In this document: positions 23,529-36,345 of the stretch, one piece after another
Layout: each line of letters begins with the position of its first letter
Numbering within the stretch: the first letter of the stretch is position 1
Assembly (NCBI GenBank): GCA_030998225.1
Contig: JAPYXD010000734.1
Location: 1,054,001-1,118,000 of the forward strand
DNA from: Diplolepis rosae
Taxonomy: Eukaryota > Arthropoda > Insecta > Hymenoptera > Diplolepididae
Direction: 5' to 3'
DNA: 64,000 nucleotides
Position numbers and translations under genes: made by a program
Notes under the pieces: model-generated
Seen by the model: only the letters and a program-made list of their open reading frames with translations
Told to the model about the DNA's origin: nothing
The model's database searches: none

Positions 23529-26500
23529 CCATTATATCTTGTTGTTTTTTTAAATAATGTGATGGGTGTTTTAATCATTACCAGGCCATTATTCTCTGTT
23601 GTTTGCTTATTTAAGCAATTTGCTGGGTGTGTGAATCAGTTCCAGGCTATTATTCTCTTTTTTTTTGCTTATTTAAATAATGTGCTGGGTGTGCTAACCA
23701 TTACCAGGCCATTAATCTCTGCTGTTTGCTTATTTAAATAATGTGCTGGGTTTTTTAATCATTACCAGGCCATAATTCCTTGTTGTTTGTTCAAATAATG
23801 TGCTGGGTGTGTTAATCTTTACCAGGCCATTATTCTCTTTTGTTTGCTTATATAAATAATGTGCTGGGTATGTGAACCATTACCAGGCCATTATTCTCTG
23901 TTGTTTGCTTAATTAAATAATGTGCTGAGGTGTGTTAATCATTACCAGGCCATTATTCTCTTTTGTTTATTTAATTAAATAATGTGCTGGGTGTGGTAAC
24001 CATTACCAGGCTATTATTCTCTGTTGTTTTTTTAAATAATGTGCTGGGTGTGTTAACCATTCCCAGTCCATTATTCTCTGTTGTTTGCTTATTTAAATAA
24101 TGTGCTGGGTGTTTTAACCATTACCAGGCCATTATTCTCTGTTGTTTGCTTATTTAAATAATGTGCTGGGTGTGTTAATCATTACCAGGCCATTATTCTC
24201 TTTTGTTTGCTTATATAAATAATGTGTTGGGTATGTTAATCATTACCAGGCCATAATTCCTTGTTGTTTGTTCAAATAATGTGCTGGGTGTGTTAATCAT
24301 TACCAGGCCATTATTCTCTTTTTTTTGCTTATATAAATAATGTGTTGGGTATGTTAATCATTACCAGGCCATAATTCCTTGTTGTTTGTTCAAATAATGT
24401 CCTTCGTGTGATAATCATTACCAAGCCATTATTCTCTTTTTTTTTATTTAATTAAATAATGTGCTGAGGTGTGTTAATCATTACCAGGCCATTATTCTCT
24501 TTTGTTTATTTAATTAAATAATGTGCTGGGTGTGTTAACCATTACCAGGCCATTATTCTCTGTTGTTTTTTTAAATAATGTGCTGGGTGTGTTAACCATC
24601 ACCAGGCAATATTCTCTTTTGTTTGCTTATTTAAATAATGTGCTGGGTATGTGAACCATTACCAGGCCATTATATCTTGTTGTTTGTTTAAATAATGTGA
24701 TGGGTGTTTTAATCATTACCAGGCCATTATTCTCTTTTGTTGGCTTATATAAATAATGTGTTGGGTATGTTAATCATTACCAGGCCATAATTCCTTGTTG
24801 TTTGTTCAAATAATGTGCTGGGTGTGTTAATCATTACCAGGCCATTATTCTCTTTTGTTTGCTTATATAAATAATGTGTTGGGTATGTGAACCATTACCA
24901 GGCCATTATATCTTGTTGTTTGTTTAAATAATGTGATGGGTGTTTTAATCATTACCAGGCCATTATTCTCTGTTGTTTGCTTATTTAAGCAATTTGCTGG
25001 GTGTGTGAATCATTTCCAGGCTATTATTCTCTTTTTTTTTGCTTATTTAAATAATGTGCTGGGTGTGCTAACCATTACCAGGCCATTAATCTCTGTTGTT
25101 TGCTTATTTAAATAATGTGCTGGGTTTTTTAATCATTACCAGGCCATAATTCCTTGTTGTTTGTTCAAATAATGTGCTGGGTGTGTTAATCTTTACCAGG
25201 CCATTATTCTCTTTTGTTTGCTTATATAAATAATGTGCTGAGGTGTGTTAATCATTACCAGGCCATTATTCTCTTTTGTTTATTTAATTAAATAATGTGC
25301 TGGGTGTGGTAACCATTACCAGGCTATTATTCTCTGTTGTTTTTTTAAATAATGTGCTGGGTGTGTTAACCATTCCCAGTCCATTATTCTCTGTTGTTTG
25401 CTTATTTAAATAATGTGCTGGGTGTTTTAACCATTACCAGGCCATTATTCTCTGTTGTTTGCTTATTTAAATAATGTGCTGGGTGTGTTAATCATTACCA
25501 GGCCATTATTCTCTTTTTTGCTTATATAAATAATGTGTTGGGTATGTTAATCATTACCAGGCCATAACTCCTTGTTGTTTGTTCAAATAATGTGCTGGGT
25601 GTGTTTATCATTACCAGGCCATTATTCTCTTTTGTTTGCTTATATAAATAATGTGTTGGGTATGTTAATCATTACCAGGCCATAATTCCTTGTTGTTTGT
25701 TCAAATAATGTCCTTGGTGTGATAATCATTACCAAGCCATTATTCTCTTTTTTTTATTTAATTAAATAATGTGCTGGGTGTGTTAACCATTACCAGGCCA
25801 TTATTCTCTGTTGTTTGCTTAATTAAATAATGTGCTGGGTGTGTTAATCATTACCAGGCCATTATTCTCTTTTGTTTGCTTATATAAATAATGTGTTGGG
25901 TATGTTAATCATTACCAGGCCATAATTCCTTGTTGTTTGTTCAAATAATGTGCTTGGTGTGATAATCATTACCAAGCCATTATTCTCAATTTTTATTTAA
26001 TTAAATAATGTGCTGAGGTGTGTTAATCATTACCAGGCCATTATTCTCTGTTGTTACCATATTTAAATAATGTGCTGGGTGTGTTAACCATTACCAGGCT
26101 ATTATTCTCTGTTGTTTTTTAAATAATGTGCTGGGTGTGTTAACCATTAACAGGCAATATTCTCTTTTGTTTGCTTATTTAAATAATGTGCTGGGTATGT
26201 GAACCATTATAAGGCCATTATTATCTGTTGCTTGCTTATTTAAATAATGTGCTGGGTATGTGAACCATTATAAGGCCATTATTCTCTGTTGTTTGCTTAT
26301 TTAAATAATGTGCTGGGTGTGTTAATCATTACCAGGCCATTATTCTCTTTTGTTTGCTTATATAAATAATGTGTTGGGTATGTTAATCATTACCAGGCCA
26401 TAATTCCTTGTTGTTTGTTCAAATAATGTGCTTGGTGTGATAATCATTACCAAGCCATAATTCCTTGTTGTTTGTTCAAATAATGTCCTTGGTGTGATAA

Positions 26501-26931
26501 TCATTACCAAGCCATTATTCTTTTTTTTAATTTAATTAAATAATGTTCTGAGGTATGTTAATCATTACCAGGCCATCATTCTCTTTTGTTTATTTAATTA
26601 AATAATGTGCTGGGTGTGTTAACCATTACCAAGCTATTATTCTCTGTTGTTTTTTTAGATAATGTGCTGGGTGTGTTAACCATCACCAGGCAATATTCTC
26701 TTTTGTTTGCTTATTTAAATAATGTGCTGGGTATGTGAACCATTACCAGGCCATTATATCTTGTTGTTTGTTTAAATAATGTGATGGGTGTTTTAATCAT
26801 TACCAGGCCATTATTCTCTTTTGTTGGCTTATATAAATAATGTGTTGGGTATGTTAATCATTACCAGGCCATAATTCCTTGTTGTTTGTTCAAATAATGT
26901 GCTGGGTGTGTTAATCATTACCAGGCCATTA

Positions 26932-27324
26932 TTCTCTTTTGTTTGCTTATTTAAATAATGTGCTGGGTATGTGAACCATTACCAGGCCATTATATCTTGT
27001 TGTTTGTTTAAATAATGTGATGGGTGTTTTAATCATTACCAGGCTATTATTCTCTGTTGTTTGCTTATTTAAGCAATTTGCTGGGTGTGTGAATCAGTTC
27101 CAGGCTATTATTCTCTTTTTTTTTGCTTATTTAAATAATGTGCTGGGTGTGCTAACCATTACCAGGCCATTAATCTCTGCTGTTTGCTTATTTAAATAAT
27201 GTGCTGGGTTTTTTAATCATTACCAGGCCATAATTCCTTGTTGTTTGTTCAAATAATGTGCTGGGTGTGTTAATCTTTACCAGGCCATTATTCTCTTTTG
27301 TTTGCTTATATAAATAATGTGCTG
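26932..27324 (+). repeat. Dispersed duplicate, copy 2 (partner 4,489-4,881)
   Basis: Same series of rare variants as the left-domain copy, with no difference noticed by eye over the interval. The left boundary is in ATTCTCTTTTG, where GGCCATTATT here replaces GGCAATATT there. Confidence 0.8.
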
Positions 27325-28300
27325 AGGTGTGTTAATCATTACCAGGCCATTATTCTCTTTTGTTTGCTTATTTAAATAATGTGCTGGGTGTGTTAACCAT
27401 TACCAGGCTATTATTCTCTGTTGTTTTTTTAAATAATGTGCTGGGTGTGTTAACCATTCCCAGTCCATTATTCTCTGTTGTTTGCTTATCTAAATAATGT
27501 GCTGGGTGTTTTAACCATTACCAGGCCATTATTCTCTGTTGTTTGCTTATTTAAATAATGTGCTGGGTGTGTTAATCATTACCAGGCCATTATTCTCTTT
27601 TGTTTGCTTATATAAATAATGTGTTGGGTATGTTAATCATTACCAGGCCATAACTCCTTGTTGTTTGTTCAAATAATGTGCTGGGTGTGTTTATCATTAC
27701 CAGGCCATTATTCTCTTTTGTTTGCTTATATAAATAATGTGTTGGGTATGTTAATCATTACCAGGCCATAATTCCTTGTTGTTTGTTCAAATAATGTCCT
27801 TGGTGTGATAATCATTACCAAGCCATTATTCTCTTTTTTTTTATTTAATTAAATAATGTGCTGAGGTGTGTTAATCATTACCAGGCCATTATTCTCTTTT
27901 GTTTATTTAATTAAATAATGTGCTGGGTGTGTTAATCATTACCAGGCCATTATTCTCTTTTGTTTGCTTATATAAATAATGTGTTGGGTATGTTAATCAT
28001 TACCAGGCCATAATTCCTTGTTGTTTGTTCAAATAATGTGCTTGGTGTGTTAATCATTACCAGGCCATTATTCTCAATATTTTATTTAATTAAATAATGT
28101 GCTGGGTGTTTTAACCATTACCAGGCCATTATTCTCTGTTGTTTCCTTATTTAAATAATGTGCTGGGTGTGTTAACCATTACCAGGCTATTATTCTCTGT
28201 TGTTTTTTTAAATAATGTGCTGGGTGTGTTAACCATTAACAGGCAATATTCTCTTTTGTTTGCTTATTTAAATAATGTGCTGGGTATGTGAACCATTACC

Positions 28301-28624
28301 AAGCCACTACTCTCTGTTGTTTGCTTATTTAAATAATGTGCTGGGTGTCTCAACCATTACTATGCCATTATTCTCTGTTGTTCGAATATTTAAATAATGT
28401 GCTGGGTGTGTTAATCATTACCATGCCATTATTCTCTTTTGTTTGCTTATATGAATAATGTGTTGGGTATGTTAATCATTACCAGGCCATCATTCCTTGT
28501 TGTTTGTTCAAATAATGTGCTTGGAGTGATAATCATTACCAAGCCATTATTCTCAATATTTTATTTAATTAAATAATGTGCTGAGGTGTGTTAATCATTA
28601 CCAGGCCATTATTCTCTTTTGTTT
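28301..28624 (+). repeat. Dispersed duplicate, copy 1 (partner 57,661-57,984)
   Basis: 324 bp read line for line the same as the partner exactly 29,360 bp downstream. Shared rare variants are AAGCCACTACTCTC, ACTATGCC, TTGTTCGAATATT, CCATGCCATT, TTATATGAATAATG, CATCATTCC and GGAGTGATAATC. A partial third copy lies around 30,302-30,480. Confidence 0.9.
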
Positions 28625-29913
28625 ATTTCATTAAATAATGTGCTGGGTGTGTTAACCATTACCAGGCTATTATTCTCTGTTGTTTTTTTAAATAATGTGC
28701 TGGGTGTGTTAACCATTACCAGGCAATATTCTCTTTTGTTTGCTTATTTAAATAATGTGCTGGGTATGTGAACCATTATAAGGCCATTATTCTCTGTTGT
28801 TTGCTTATTTAAATAATGTGCTGGGTGTCTTAACCATTACTAGGCGATTATTCTCTGTTGTTTGAATATTTAAATAATGTGCTGGGTGTGTTAATCATTA
28901 CCAGGCCATTATTCTCTTTTGTTTGCTTATATAAATAATGTGCTGGGTATGAGAAACCATTACCAGGCCATTATTCCCTTTTTTTATTTATTTAAATAAT
29001 GTGCTGCGTGTATTAACCATTACCAGGCCATTATATCTTGTTGTTTGTTTAAATAATGTGATGGGTGTTTTAATCATTACCAGGCCATTATTCTCTGTTG
29101 TTTGCTTATTTAAGCAATTTGCTGGGTGTGTTAATCATTACCAGGCCATTATTCTCTTTAGTTTGCTTATATAAATAACGTGCTGGGTATGAGAAACCAT
29201 TACCAGTCCATTATTCTCTCTTGTTTGTCTATTTAAATAAAGTGCCGGATATGTGAACCCTAACCAGGCCATTATTCTCTGTTGTTGATATAATTAAATA
29301 ATTTGCTGGGTGTGTCAACCATTACAAGGCCATTACGCTCTGTTGTTTGCTTATTTAAATAATGTGCTGAGTGTATTACTCAATACCAGGCCATTATTCC
29401 CTTTTTTTTATTTAATTAAATAATGTGCTGCGTGTGTTAACCATTACCAGGCCATCATTCTCTGTTGTTTGCTTATTTAAATAATGTGCTGGGTTTTTTT
29501 AATCATTACCAGGCCATAATTCCTTGTTTTTAGTTCAAATAATGTTCTTGTTGTGTTAATCATTACCAGGCCATTATTCTCTTTTGTTTGCTTATATAAA
29601 TAATGTGCTGGGTATGTGAACCATTACCAGGCCATTATTCTCTGTTGTTTGCTTATTTAAATAATGTGCTGGGTGTGTTAATCATTACCAGGCCATTATT
29701 CTCTTTTGTTTGCTTATATAAATAATGTGCTGGGTATGTAAACCATTACCAGGCCATTATACTCTCTTGTTTTTCTATTCAAATAAAGTGCCGGGTATGT
29801 GAACCATTCCCAGTCCATTATTCTCTGTTGTTTGCTTATTTAAATGATGTGCTGTGTGTTTTAACCATTACCAGGCCATTATTCTCTGTTGTTTGCTTAT
29901 TTAAATAATGTGC

Positions 29914-30117
29914 ATTATTTTATTATATAATATATAGTAATTATTATTCTCTGTTGTTGATTTAATTAAATAATGTGCTGCGTGTGTTAACCATTACCAG
30001 GCAACGTTCTCTGTTGTTTGCTTATTTAATAATGTGCTGAGTGTCTTACTCATTACAAGGCCATTATTTCGTGTTGTTTGGTTATGTAATGTGCTGGGTA
30101 CATTACACATAACCAGG
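29914..30117 (+). repeat. Family A 204-bp composite element, copy 4
   Basis: Exactly 204 bp and about 23 kb from the nearest full copies on either side. The usual TTAAGCAATTTG monomer is missing downstream. The ATGTGATGGG monomer passes straight to TTTATTTAATTAAATAATG. Confidence 0.85.
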
Positions 30118-30301
30118 CCATTATATCTTGTTGTTTGTTTAAATAATGTGATGGGTGTTTTAATCATTACCAGGCCATTATTCTCTTTTGTTTATTTAAT
30201 TAAATAATGTGCTGGGTGTGTTAACCATTACCAGGCTATTATTCTCTGTTGTTTTTTTAAATAATGTGCTGGGTGTGTTAATCATTACCAGGCCATTATT
30301 C

Positions 30302-30480
30302 TCTTTTGTTTGCTTATATGAATAATGTGTTGGGTATGTTAATCATTACCAGGCCATCATTCCTTGTTGTTTGTTCAAATAATGTGCTTGGAGTGATAAT
30401 CATTACCAAGCCATTATTCTCAATATTTTATTTAATTAAATAATGTGCTGAGGTGTGTTAATCATTACCAGGCCATTATT
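30302..30480 (+). repeat. Partial third copy of the 28.3/57.7 kb duplicate
   Basis: Repeats TTATATGAATAATG, CATCATTCC, GGAGTGATAATC and TCTCAATATTTTATTTAATT in order, without the AAGCCACTACTC part. Confidence 0.75.
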
Positions 30481-30926
30481 CTCTTTTGTTTATTTAATTA
30501 AATAATGTGCTGGGTGTGTTAACCATTACCAGTCTATTATTCTCTGTTGTTTTTTAAAATAATGTGCTGGGTGTGTTAACCATTAACAGGCAATATTCTC
30601 TTTTGTTTGCTTATTTAAATAATGTGCTGGGTATGTGAACCATTACCAAGCCATTATTCTCTTTTGTTTGCTTATTTAAATAATGTGCTGGGTGTCTCAA
30701 CCATTACTAGGCCATTATTCTCTGTTGTTTGAATATTTAAATAATGTGCTGGGTGTGTTAATCATTACCAGGCCATTATTCTCTTCTGTTTGCTTATATA
30801 AATAATGTGCTGGGTATGAGAAACCATTACCAGGCCATTATTCTCTCTTGTTTGTCTATTTAAATAAAGTGCCGGATATGTGAACCATTCCCAGTCCATT
30901 ATTCTCTGTTGTTTGCTTAAATAATG

Positions 30927-31096
30927 TGCTGAGTGTAGAACTGCTTACCAGGCCATTATTTTTTGCTGTTTGTTCAAATAATGTCATGGGTGTGTTAACC
31001 ATTACCAGGCCATTTGTCGCTGTTTTTTGCTTTTTTAAATAATGTGCTGGGTATGTTAACCTTTACCAACCCATTATTCTCTGTTGCTTATTTAAA
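30927..31096 (+). repeat. Divergent monomer patch 1
   Basis: The 83-bp part (30,927-31,009) has GTGTAGAACTGCTTACC and TTTTTTGCTG with ATGTCATGGG. It is followed by strongly diverged monomers with CCATTTGTCGCTG, GCTTTTTTAAATAATG and AACCTTTACCAACCC. The first 83 bp has relatives at 58,303 and 59,508. The rest is private to this site. Confidence 0.75.
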
Positions 31097-31587
31097 TAAT
31101 TTGCTGGGTGTGTTAATCATTTCCAGGCCATGATTCTCTTTTGTTTATTTAATTAAATAATGTGCTAGGTGTGTCAACCATTACAAGGCCATTGCGCTCT
31201 GTTGTTTGCTTATTTAAATAATGTGCTGAGTGTATTACTCAATACCAGGCCATTGTTCCCTTTTTTTTATTTAATTAAATAATGTGCTGCGTGTGTTAAC
31301 CATTACCAGGCAATTATTCCTTGTTGTTTGCTTATTTAATAATGTGCTGAGTGTATTACTCAATACCAGGCCATTATTCCCTTTTTTTATTTATTTAAAT
31401 AATGTGCTGCGTGTACTAACCATTACCAGGCCATCATTCTCTGTTGTTTGCTTATTTAAATAATGTGCTGCGTGTGTTAATCATTACCAGGCCATTATTC
31501 TCTTTTGTTTATTTAATTAAATAATGTGCTGGGTGTTTTAACCATTACCAGGCCATTATTCTCTGTTGTTGATATAATTAAATAATT

Positions 31588-31730
31588 TGCTGAGTGTGTC
31601 AACCATTACAAGGCCATCACGCTCTGTTTTTGCTTATTTAAATAATGTGCTGAGTGTCTTACTCATTACAAGGCCATTATTTCGTGTTGTTTTTTTATAT
31701 AATGTGCTGGGTACATTACACATTACCAGG
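31588..31730 (+). repeat. Family B element, haplotype B2
   Basis: First of a B2-B1 pair with 536-bp spacing. It is preceded by the TTGATATAATTAAATAATTTG monomer. Confidence 0.85.
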
Positions 31731-32123
31731 CCATTATATCTTGTTGTTTGTTTAAATAATGTGATGGGTGTTTTAATCATTACCAGGCCATTATTCTCTG
31801 TTGTTTGCTTATTTAAGCAATTTGCTGGGTGTGTTAATCATTTCCAGGCTATTATTCTCTTTTTTTTTTGCTTATTTAAATAATGTGCTGGGTGTGCTAA
31901 CCATTACCAGGCATTATTCTCTGTTGTTTGCTTATTTAAATAATGTGCTGGGTTTTCTAATCATTACCAGGCCATAATTCCTTGTTGTTAGTTCAAATAA
32001 TGTGCTTGGTGTGATAATCATTATCAAGCCATTATTCTCTTTTTTTATTTAATTAAATAATGTGCTGGGTGTGTTAACCATTACCAGGCCATTATTCCCT
32101 GTTGTTGATTTAATTAAATAATT

Positions 32124-32266
32124 TGCTGAGTGTGTCAACCATTACAAGGCCATCACGCTCTGTTTTTGCTTATTTAAATAATGTGCTGAGTGTCTTACTC
32201 ATTACAAGGCCATTATTTCGTGTTGTTTGTTTATATAATGTGCTGGGTACATTACACAATACCAGG
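32124..32266 (+). repeat. Family B element, haplotype B1
   Basis: Second of the pair. Downstream it differs from other pair members: ATGTGATGGG is joined to GTGTTAACCATTCCCAGTCC, an arrangement shared with 32,960, 33,675 and 42,075. Confidence 0.85.
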
Positions 32267-32959
32267 CCATTATATCTTGTTGTTTGTTTAAATAATGTGA
32301 TGGGTGTGTTAACCATTCCCAGTCCATTATTCTCTGTTGTTTGCTTATTTAAATAATGTGCTGGGTGTGTTAATCATTACCAGGCCATTATTCTCTTTTG
32401 TTTGCTTATATAAATAATGTGCTGTGTATGTAAACCATTACCAGGCCATTATACTCTCTTGTTTTTCTATTCAAATAAAGTGCCGGGTATGTGAACCATT
32501 CCCAGTCCATTATTCTCTGTTGTTTGCTTATTTAAATAATGTGCTGGGTGTTTAACCATTACCAGGCCATTATTCTCTGTTGTTTGCTTATGTAAATAAT
32601 GTGCTGAATGTGTTAATCATTACCAGGCCATTATTCACTTTTGTTTGCTTATATAAATAATGTGTTGGTTATGTTAATCATTACCAGGCCATAATTCCTT
32701 GTTGATTGTTCAAATAATGTGCTGGGTGTGTTAATCATTACCAGGCCATTATTCTCTTTTGTTTGCTTATATAAATAATGTGTTGGGTATGTTAATCATT
32801 ACCAGGCCATAATTCCTTGTTGTTTGTTCAAATAATGTGCTGGGTGTGTTTATCATTACCAGGCCATTATTCTCTTTTTTTTGCTTATATAAATAATGTG
32901 TTGGGTATGTTAATCATTAGCAGGCCATTATTCTCTGTTGTTTGCTTATTTAAATAATG

Positions 32960-33102
32960 TGCTGAGTGTGTCAACCATTACAAGGCCATCACGCTCTGTT
33001 TTTGCTTATTTAAATAATGTGCTGTGTGTCTTACTCAGTACAAGGCCATTATTTCGTGTTGTTTGTTTATATAATGTGCTGGGTACATTACACAATACCA
33101 GG
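32960..33102 (+). repeat. Family B element, haplotype B1, private changes
   Basis: It carries CTGTGTGTCTTACTCAGTAC instead of CTGAGTGTCTTACTCATTAC, two substitutions not seen in any other copy. Confidence 0.85.
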
Positions 33103-33674
33103 CCATTATATCTTGTTGTTTGTTTAAATAATGTGATGGGTGTGTTAACCATTCCCAGTCCATTATTCTCTGTTGTTTGCTTATTTAAATAATGTGCTGG
33201 GTGTGTTAATCATTACCAGGACATTATTCTCTTTTGTTTGCTTATATAAATAATGTGCTGGGTATGTGAACAATTACCAGGCCATAATTCCTTGTTGTTT
33301 GATCAAATAATGTGCTGGGTGTGTTAATCTTTACCAGGCCATTATTCTCTTTTGTTTGCTTATATAAATAATGTGCTGGGTATGTGAACCATTACCAGGC
33401 CATTATTCTCTGTTGTTTGCTTATTTAAATAATGTGCTGCGTGTGTTAATCATTACCAGGCCATTATTCTCATTTGTTTGCTTATATAAATAATTTGCTG
33501 GGTATGTGAACCATTACCAGGCCATAATTCCTTGTTGTTTGTTCAAATAATGTGCTGGGTGTGTTAATCATTACCAGGCCATTATTCTCTTTTGTTTGCT
33601 TATATAAATAATGTGTTGGGTATGTTAAAAATTACCAGGCCATTATTCTCTGTTGTTTGCTTATTTAAATAATG

Positions 33675-33817
33675 TGCTGAGTGTGTCAACCATTACAAGG
33701 CCATCACGCTCTGTTTTTGCTTATTTAAATAATGTGCTGAGTGTCTTACTCATTACAAGGCCATTATTTCGTGTTGTTTGTTTATATAATGTGCTGGGTA
33801 CATTACACAATACCAGG
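33675..33817 (+). repeat. Family B element, haplotype B1
   Basis: 715 bp after the previous copy, with the same left and right neighbours, so the two look like adjacent units of one local HOR. The neighbouring unit at 42,791 is similar. Confidence 0.85.
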
Positions 33818-34506
33818 CCATTATATCTTGTTGTTTGTTTAAATAATGTGATGGGTGTGTTAACCATTCCCAGTCCATTATTCTCTGTTGTTTGCTTATT
33901 TAAATAATGTGCTGGGTGTTTTAATCATTACCAGGCCATTATTCTCATTTGTTTGCTTATATAAATAATGTGCTGGGTATGTGAACCATTACCAGGCCAT
34001 AATTCCTTGTTGTTTGTTCAAATAATGTGCTGGGTGTGTTAATCATTACCAGGCCATTATTCTCTTTTGTTTGCTTATATAAATAATGTGCTGGGTATGT
34101 GAACCATTATCAAGCCATTATTCTCTTTTTTTTATTTAATTAAATAATGTGCTGAATGTGTTAATCATTACCAGGCCATTATTCAATTTGTTTGCTTATA
34201 TAAATAATGTGTTGGTTATGTTAATCATTACCAGGCCATAATTCCTTGTTGTTTGTTCAAATAATGTGCTGGGTGTGTTAATCATTACCAGGCCATTATT
34301 CTCTTTTGTTTGCTTATATAAATAATGTGTTGGGTATGTTAATCATTACCAGGCCATAATTCCTTGTTGTTTGTTCAAATAATGTGCTTGGTGTGATAAT
34401 CATTATCAAGCCATTATTCTCTTTTATTTATTTAATTAAATAATGTGCTGGGTGTGTTAACCATTACCAGGACATTATTCTCTGTTGTTGATTTAATTAA
34501 ATAATT

Positions 34507-34649
34507 TGCTGAGTGTGTCAACCATTACAAGGCCATCACGCTCTGTTTTTGCTTATTTAAATAATGTGCTGAGTGTCTTACTCATTACAAGGCCATTATT
34601 TCGTGTTGTTTTTTTATATAATGTGCTGGGTACATTACACATAACCAGG
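34507..34649 (+). repeat. Family B element, B2 with A-like end
   Basis: B2 spacer TTTTTTTATATAATG but ending ACACATAACC, the family A form. This single T-to-A state could be conversion from family A or a repeat mutation. Confidence 0.85.
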
Positions 34650-34981
34650 CCATTATATCTTGTTGTTTGTTTAAATAATGTGATGGGTGTTTTAATCATT
34701 ACCAGGCCATTATTCTCTGTTGTTTGCTTATTTAAGCAATTTGCTGGGTGTGTTAATCATTTCCAGGCTATTATTCTCTTTTTTTTTGCTTATTTAAATA
34801 ATGTGCTGGGTGTGCTAACCATTACCAGGCATTATTCTCTGTTGTTTGCTTATTTAAATAATGTGCTGGGTTTTCTAATCATTACCAGGCCATAATTCCT
34901 TGTTGTTAGTTCAAATAATGTGCTTGGTGTGATAATCATTATCAAGCCATTATTCTCTTTTTTTTATTTAATTAAATAATG

Positions 34982-35124
34982 TGCTGGGTGTGTTAACCAT
35001 TACAAGGCCATCACGCTCTGTTTTTGCTTATTTAAATAATGTGCTGAGTGTCTTACTCATTACAAGGCCATTATTTCGTGTTGTTTGTTTATATAATGTG
35101 CTGGGTACATTACACAATACCAGG
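34982..35124 (+). repeat. Family B element, B1, after a 61-bp deletion
   Basis: Lies 475 bp after its B2 partner instead of 536. It starts CTGGGTGTGTTAACCATTAC and then AAGGCCATCAC. One monomer was removed between two ACCATTAC runs, fusing the preceding monomer to the element. Confidence 0.85.
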
Positions 35125-36300
35125 CCATTATATCTTGTTGTTTTTTTAAATAATGTGATGGGTGTTTTAATCATTACCAGGCCATTATTCTCTGTTGTTT
35201 GCTTATTTAAGAAATTTGCTGGGTGTGTGAATCAGTTCCAGGCTATTATTCTCTTTTTTTTGCTTATTTAAATAATGTGCTGGGTGTGCTAACCATTACC
35301 AGGCCATTAATCTCTGTTGTTTGCTTATTTAAATAATGTGCTGGTTTTTTTAATCATTACCAGGCCATAATTCCTTGTTGTTTGTTCAAATAATGTGCTG
35401 GGTGTGTTAATCTTTACCAGGCCATTATTCTCTTTTGTTTGCTTATATAAATAATGTGCTGGGTATGTGAACCATTACCAGGCCATTATTCTCTGTTGTT
35501 TGCTTAATTAAATAATGTGCTGAGGTGTGTTAATCATTACCAGGCCATTATTCTCTTTTGTTTATTTAATTAAATAATGTGCTGGGTGTGGTAACCATTA
35601 CCAGGCTATTATTCTCTGTTGTTTTTTTAAATAATGTGCTGGGTGTGTTAACCATTCCCAGTCCATTATTCTCTGTTGTTTGCTTATTTAAATAATGTGC
35701 TGGGTGTTTTAACCATTACCAGGCCATTATTCTCTGTTGTTTGCTTATTTAAATAATGTGCTGGGTGTGTTAATCTTTACCAGGCCATTATTCTCTTTTG
35801 TTTGCTTATATAAATAATGTGCTGGGTATGTGAACCATTACCAGGCCATTATTCTCTGTTGTTTGCTTAATTAAATAATGTGCTGAGGTGTGTTAATCAT
35901 TACCAGGCTATTATTCTCTTTTTTTTTTGCTTATTTAAATAATGTGCTGGGTGTGCTAACCATTACCAGGCCATTAATCTCTGTTGTTTGATTATTTAAA
36001 TAATGTGATGTGTTTTTTAATCATTACCAGGCCATAATTCCTTGTTGTTTGTTCAAATAATGTGCTGGGTATGTTAATCATGACCAGGCCATTATTCTCT
36101 TTTGTTTGCTTATATAAATAATGTGTTTGGTATGTTAATCATCACCAGGCCATAATTCCTTGTTGTTTGTTCAAATAATGTCCTTGGTGTGATAATCATT
36201 ATCAAGCCATTATTCTCTTTTTATTTAATTAAATAATGTCCTTGGTGTGATAATCATTACCAGGCCATTATTCTCTTTTGTTTATTTAATTAAATAATGT

Positions 36301-36345
36301 GCTGGGTGTGTTAACCATTACCAAGCTATTATGCTGGGTGTGTTA
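36301..36345 (+). repeat. Truncated 32-bp monomer, copy 1
   Basis: GCTGGGTG at 36,301 recurs after only 32 bp (36,333). The junction reads CCAAGCTATTATGCTGGG, removing the CTCT-to-AATAATG half. The identical junction occurs at 45,420-45,452. Confidence 0.85.

Larger units (their letters stand above)
22308..23868 (+). repeat. Segmental duplication, copy 2 (partner 17,370-18,930)
   Basis: Same element order as the upstream partner. Its own differences include a GGACATTATT change, a shorter T-run before the B2 element at 22,851, and TTTTTAATTTGC in place of the T-run near 23,127. Confidence 0.75.
21041..24180 (+). repeat. Family B HOR domain 2
   Basis: Contains B elements at 21,068 (hybrid), 21,485 (half), 22,260 (hybrid), 22,851 and 23,386. 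It also has the short TTTAACCATTACC monomers (GGGTGTTTAACC) and TTATGTAAATAATG. Its right part duplicates 17.4-18.9 kb. Confidence 0.8.
24181..28970 (+). repeat. Mixed A-like satellite without either element
   Basis: Ordinary monomers only. Repeated runs are ATAATTCCTTGTTG, GTCCTTGGTGTGATAATC, CTGAGGTGTG, TTTATTTAATTAAATAATG, CATCACCAGG, ATGTGATGGG and TTAAGCAATTTG. The B1-linked GTGAATCAGTTCC variant occurs near 27,087 and a mixed GTGAATCATTTCC form near 25,003. Variants such as ATTATAAGGCC and TCTCAACCATTACTAGG appear from about 26.2 kb onward, anticipating family A. Confidence 0.7.
28971..31380 (+). repeat. Isolated family A HOR unit
   Basis: A single stretch has the full family A marker set: GATATGTGAACCC at 29,244 and 30,871, TATTACTC at 29,366, and the 204-bp element at 29,914. 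The distance from the TATTACTC marker to the TA block (548 bp) equals that in the left domain (548, 548, 547). It is flanked by family B on the right. Confidence 0.8.
31381..35890 (+). repeat. Family B HOR domain 3
   Basis: B elements at 31,588, 32,124, 32,960, 33,675, 34,507 and 34,982. The 32,960 and 33,675 copies are preceded by TTATTTAAATAATGTGCTGA rather than the usual TTGATTTAATTAAATAATTTG. From 35,280 the ordinary filler monomers (GCTAACC, TTAATCTTTACC, GTGGTAACC, CATTCCCAGTCC) follow, as after 23,528. Confidence 0.8.
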
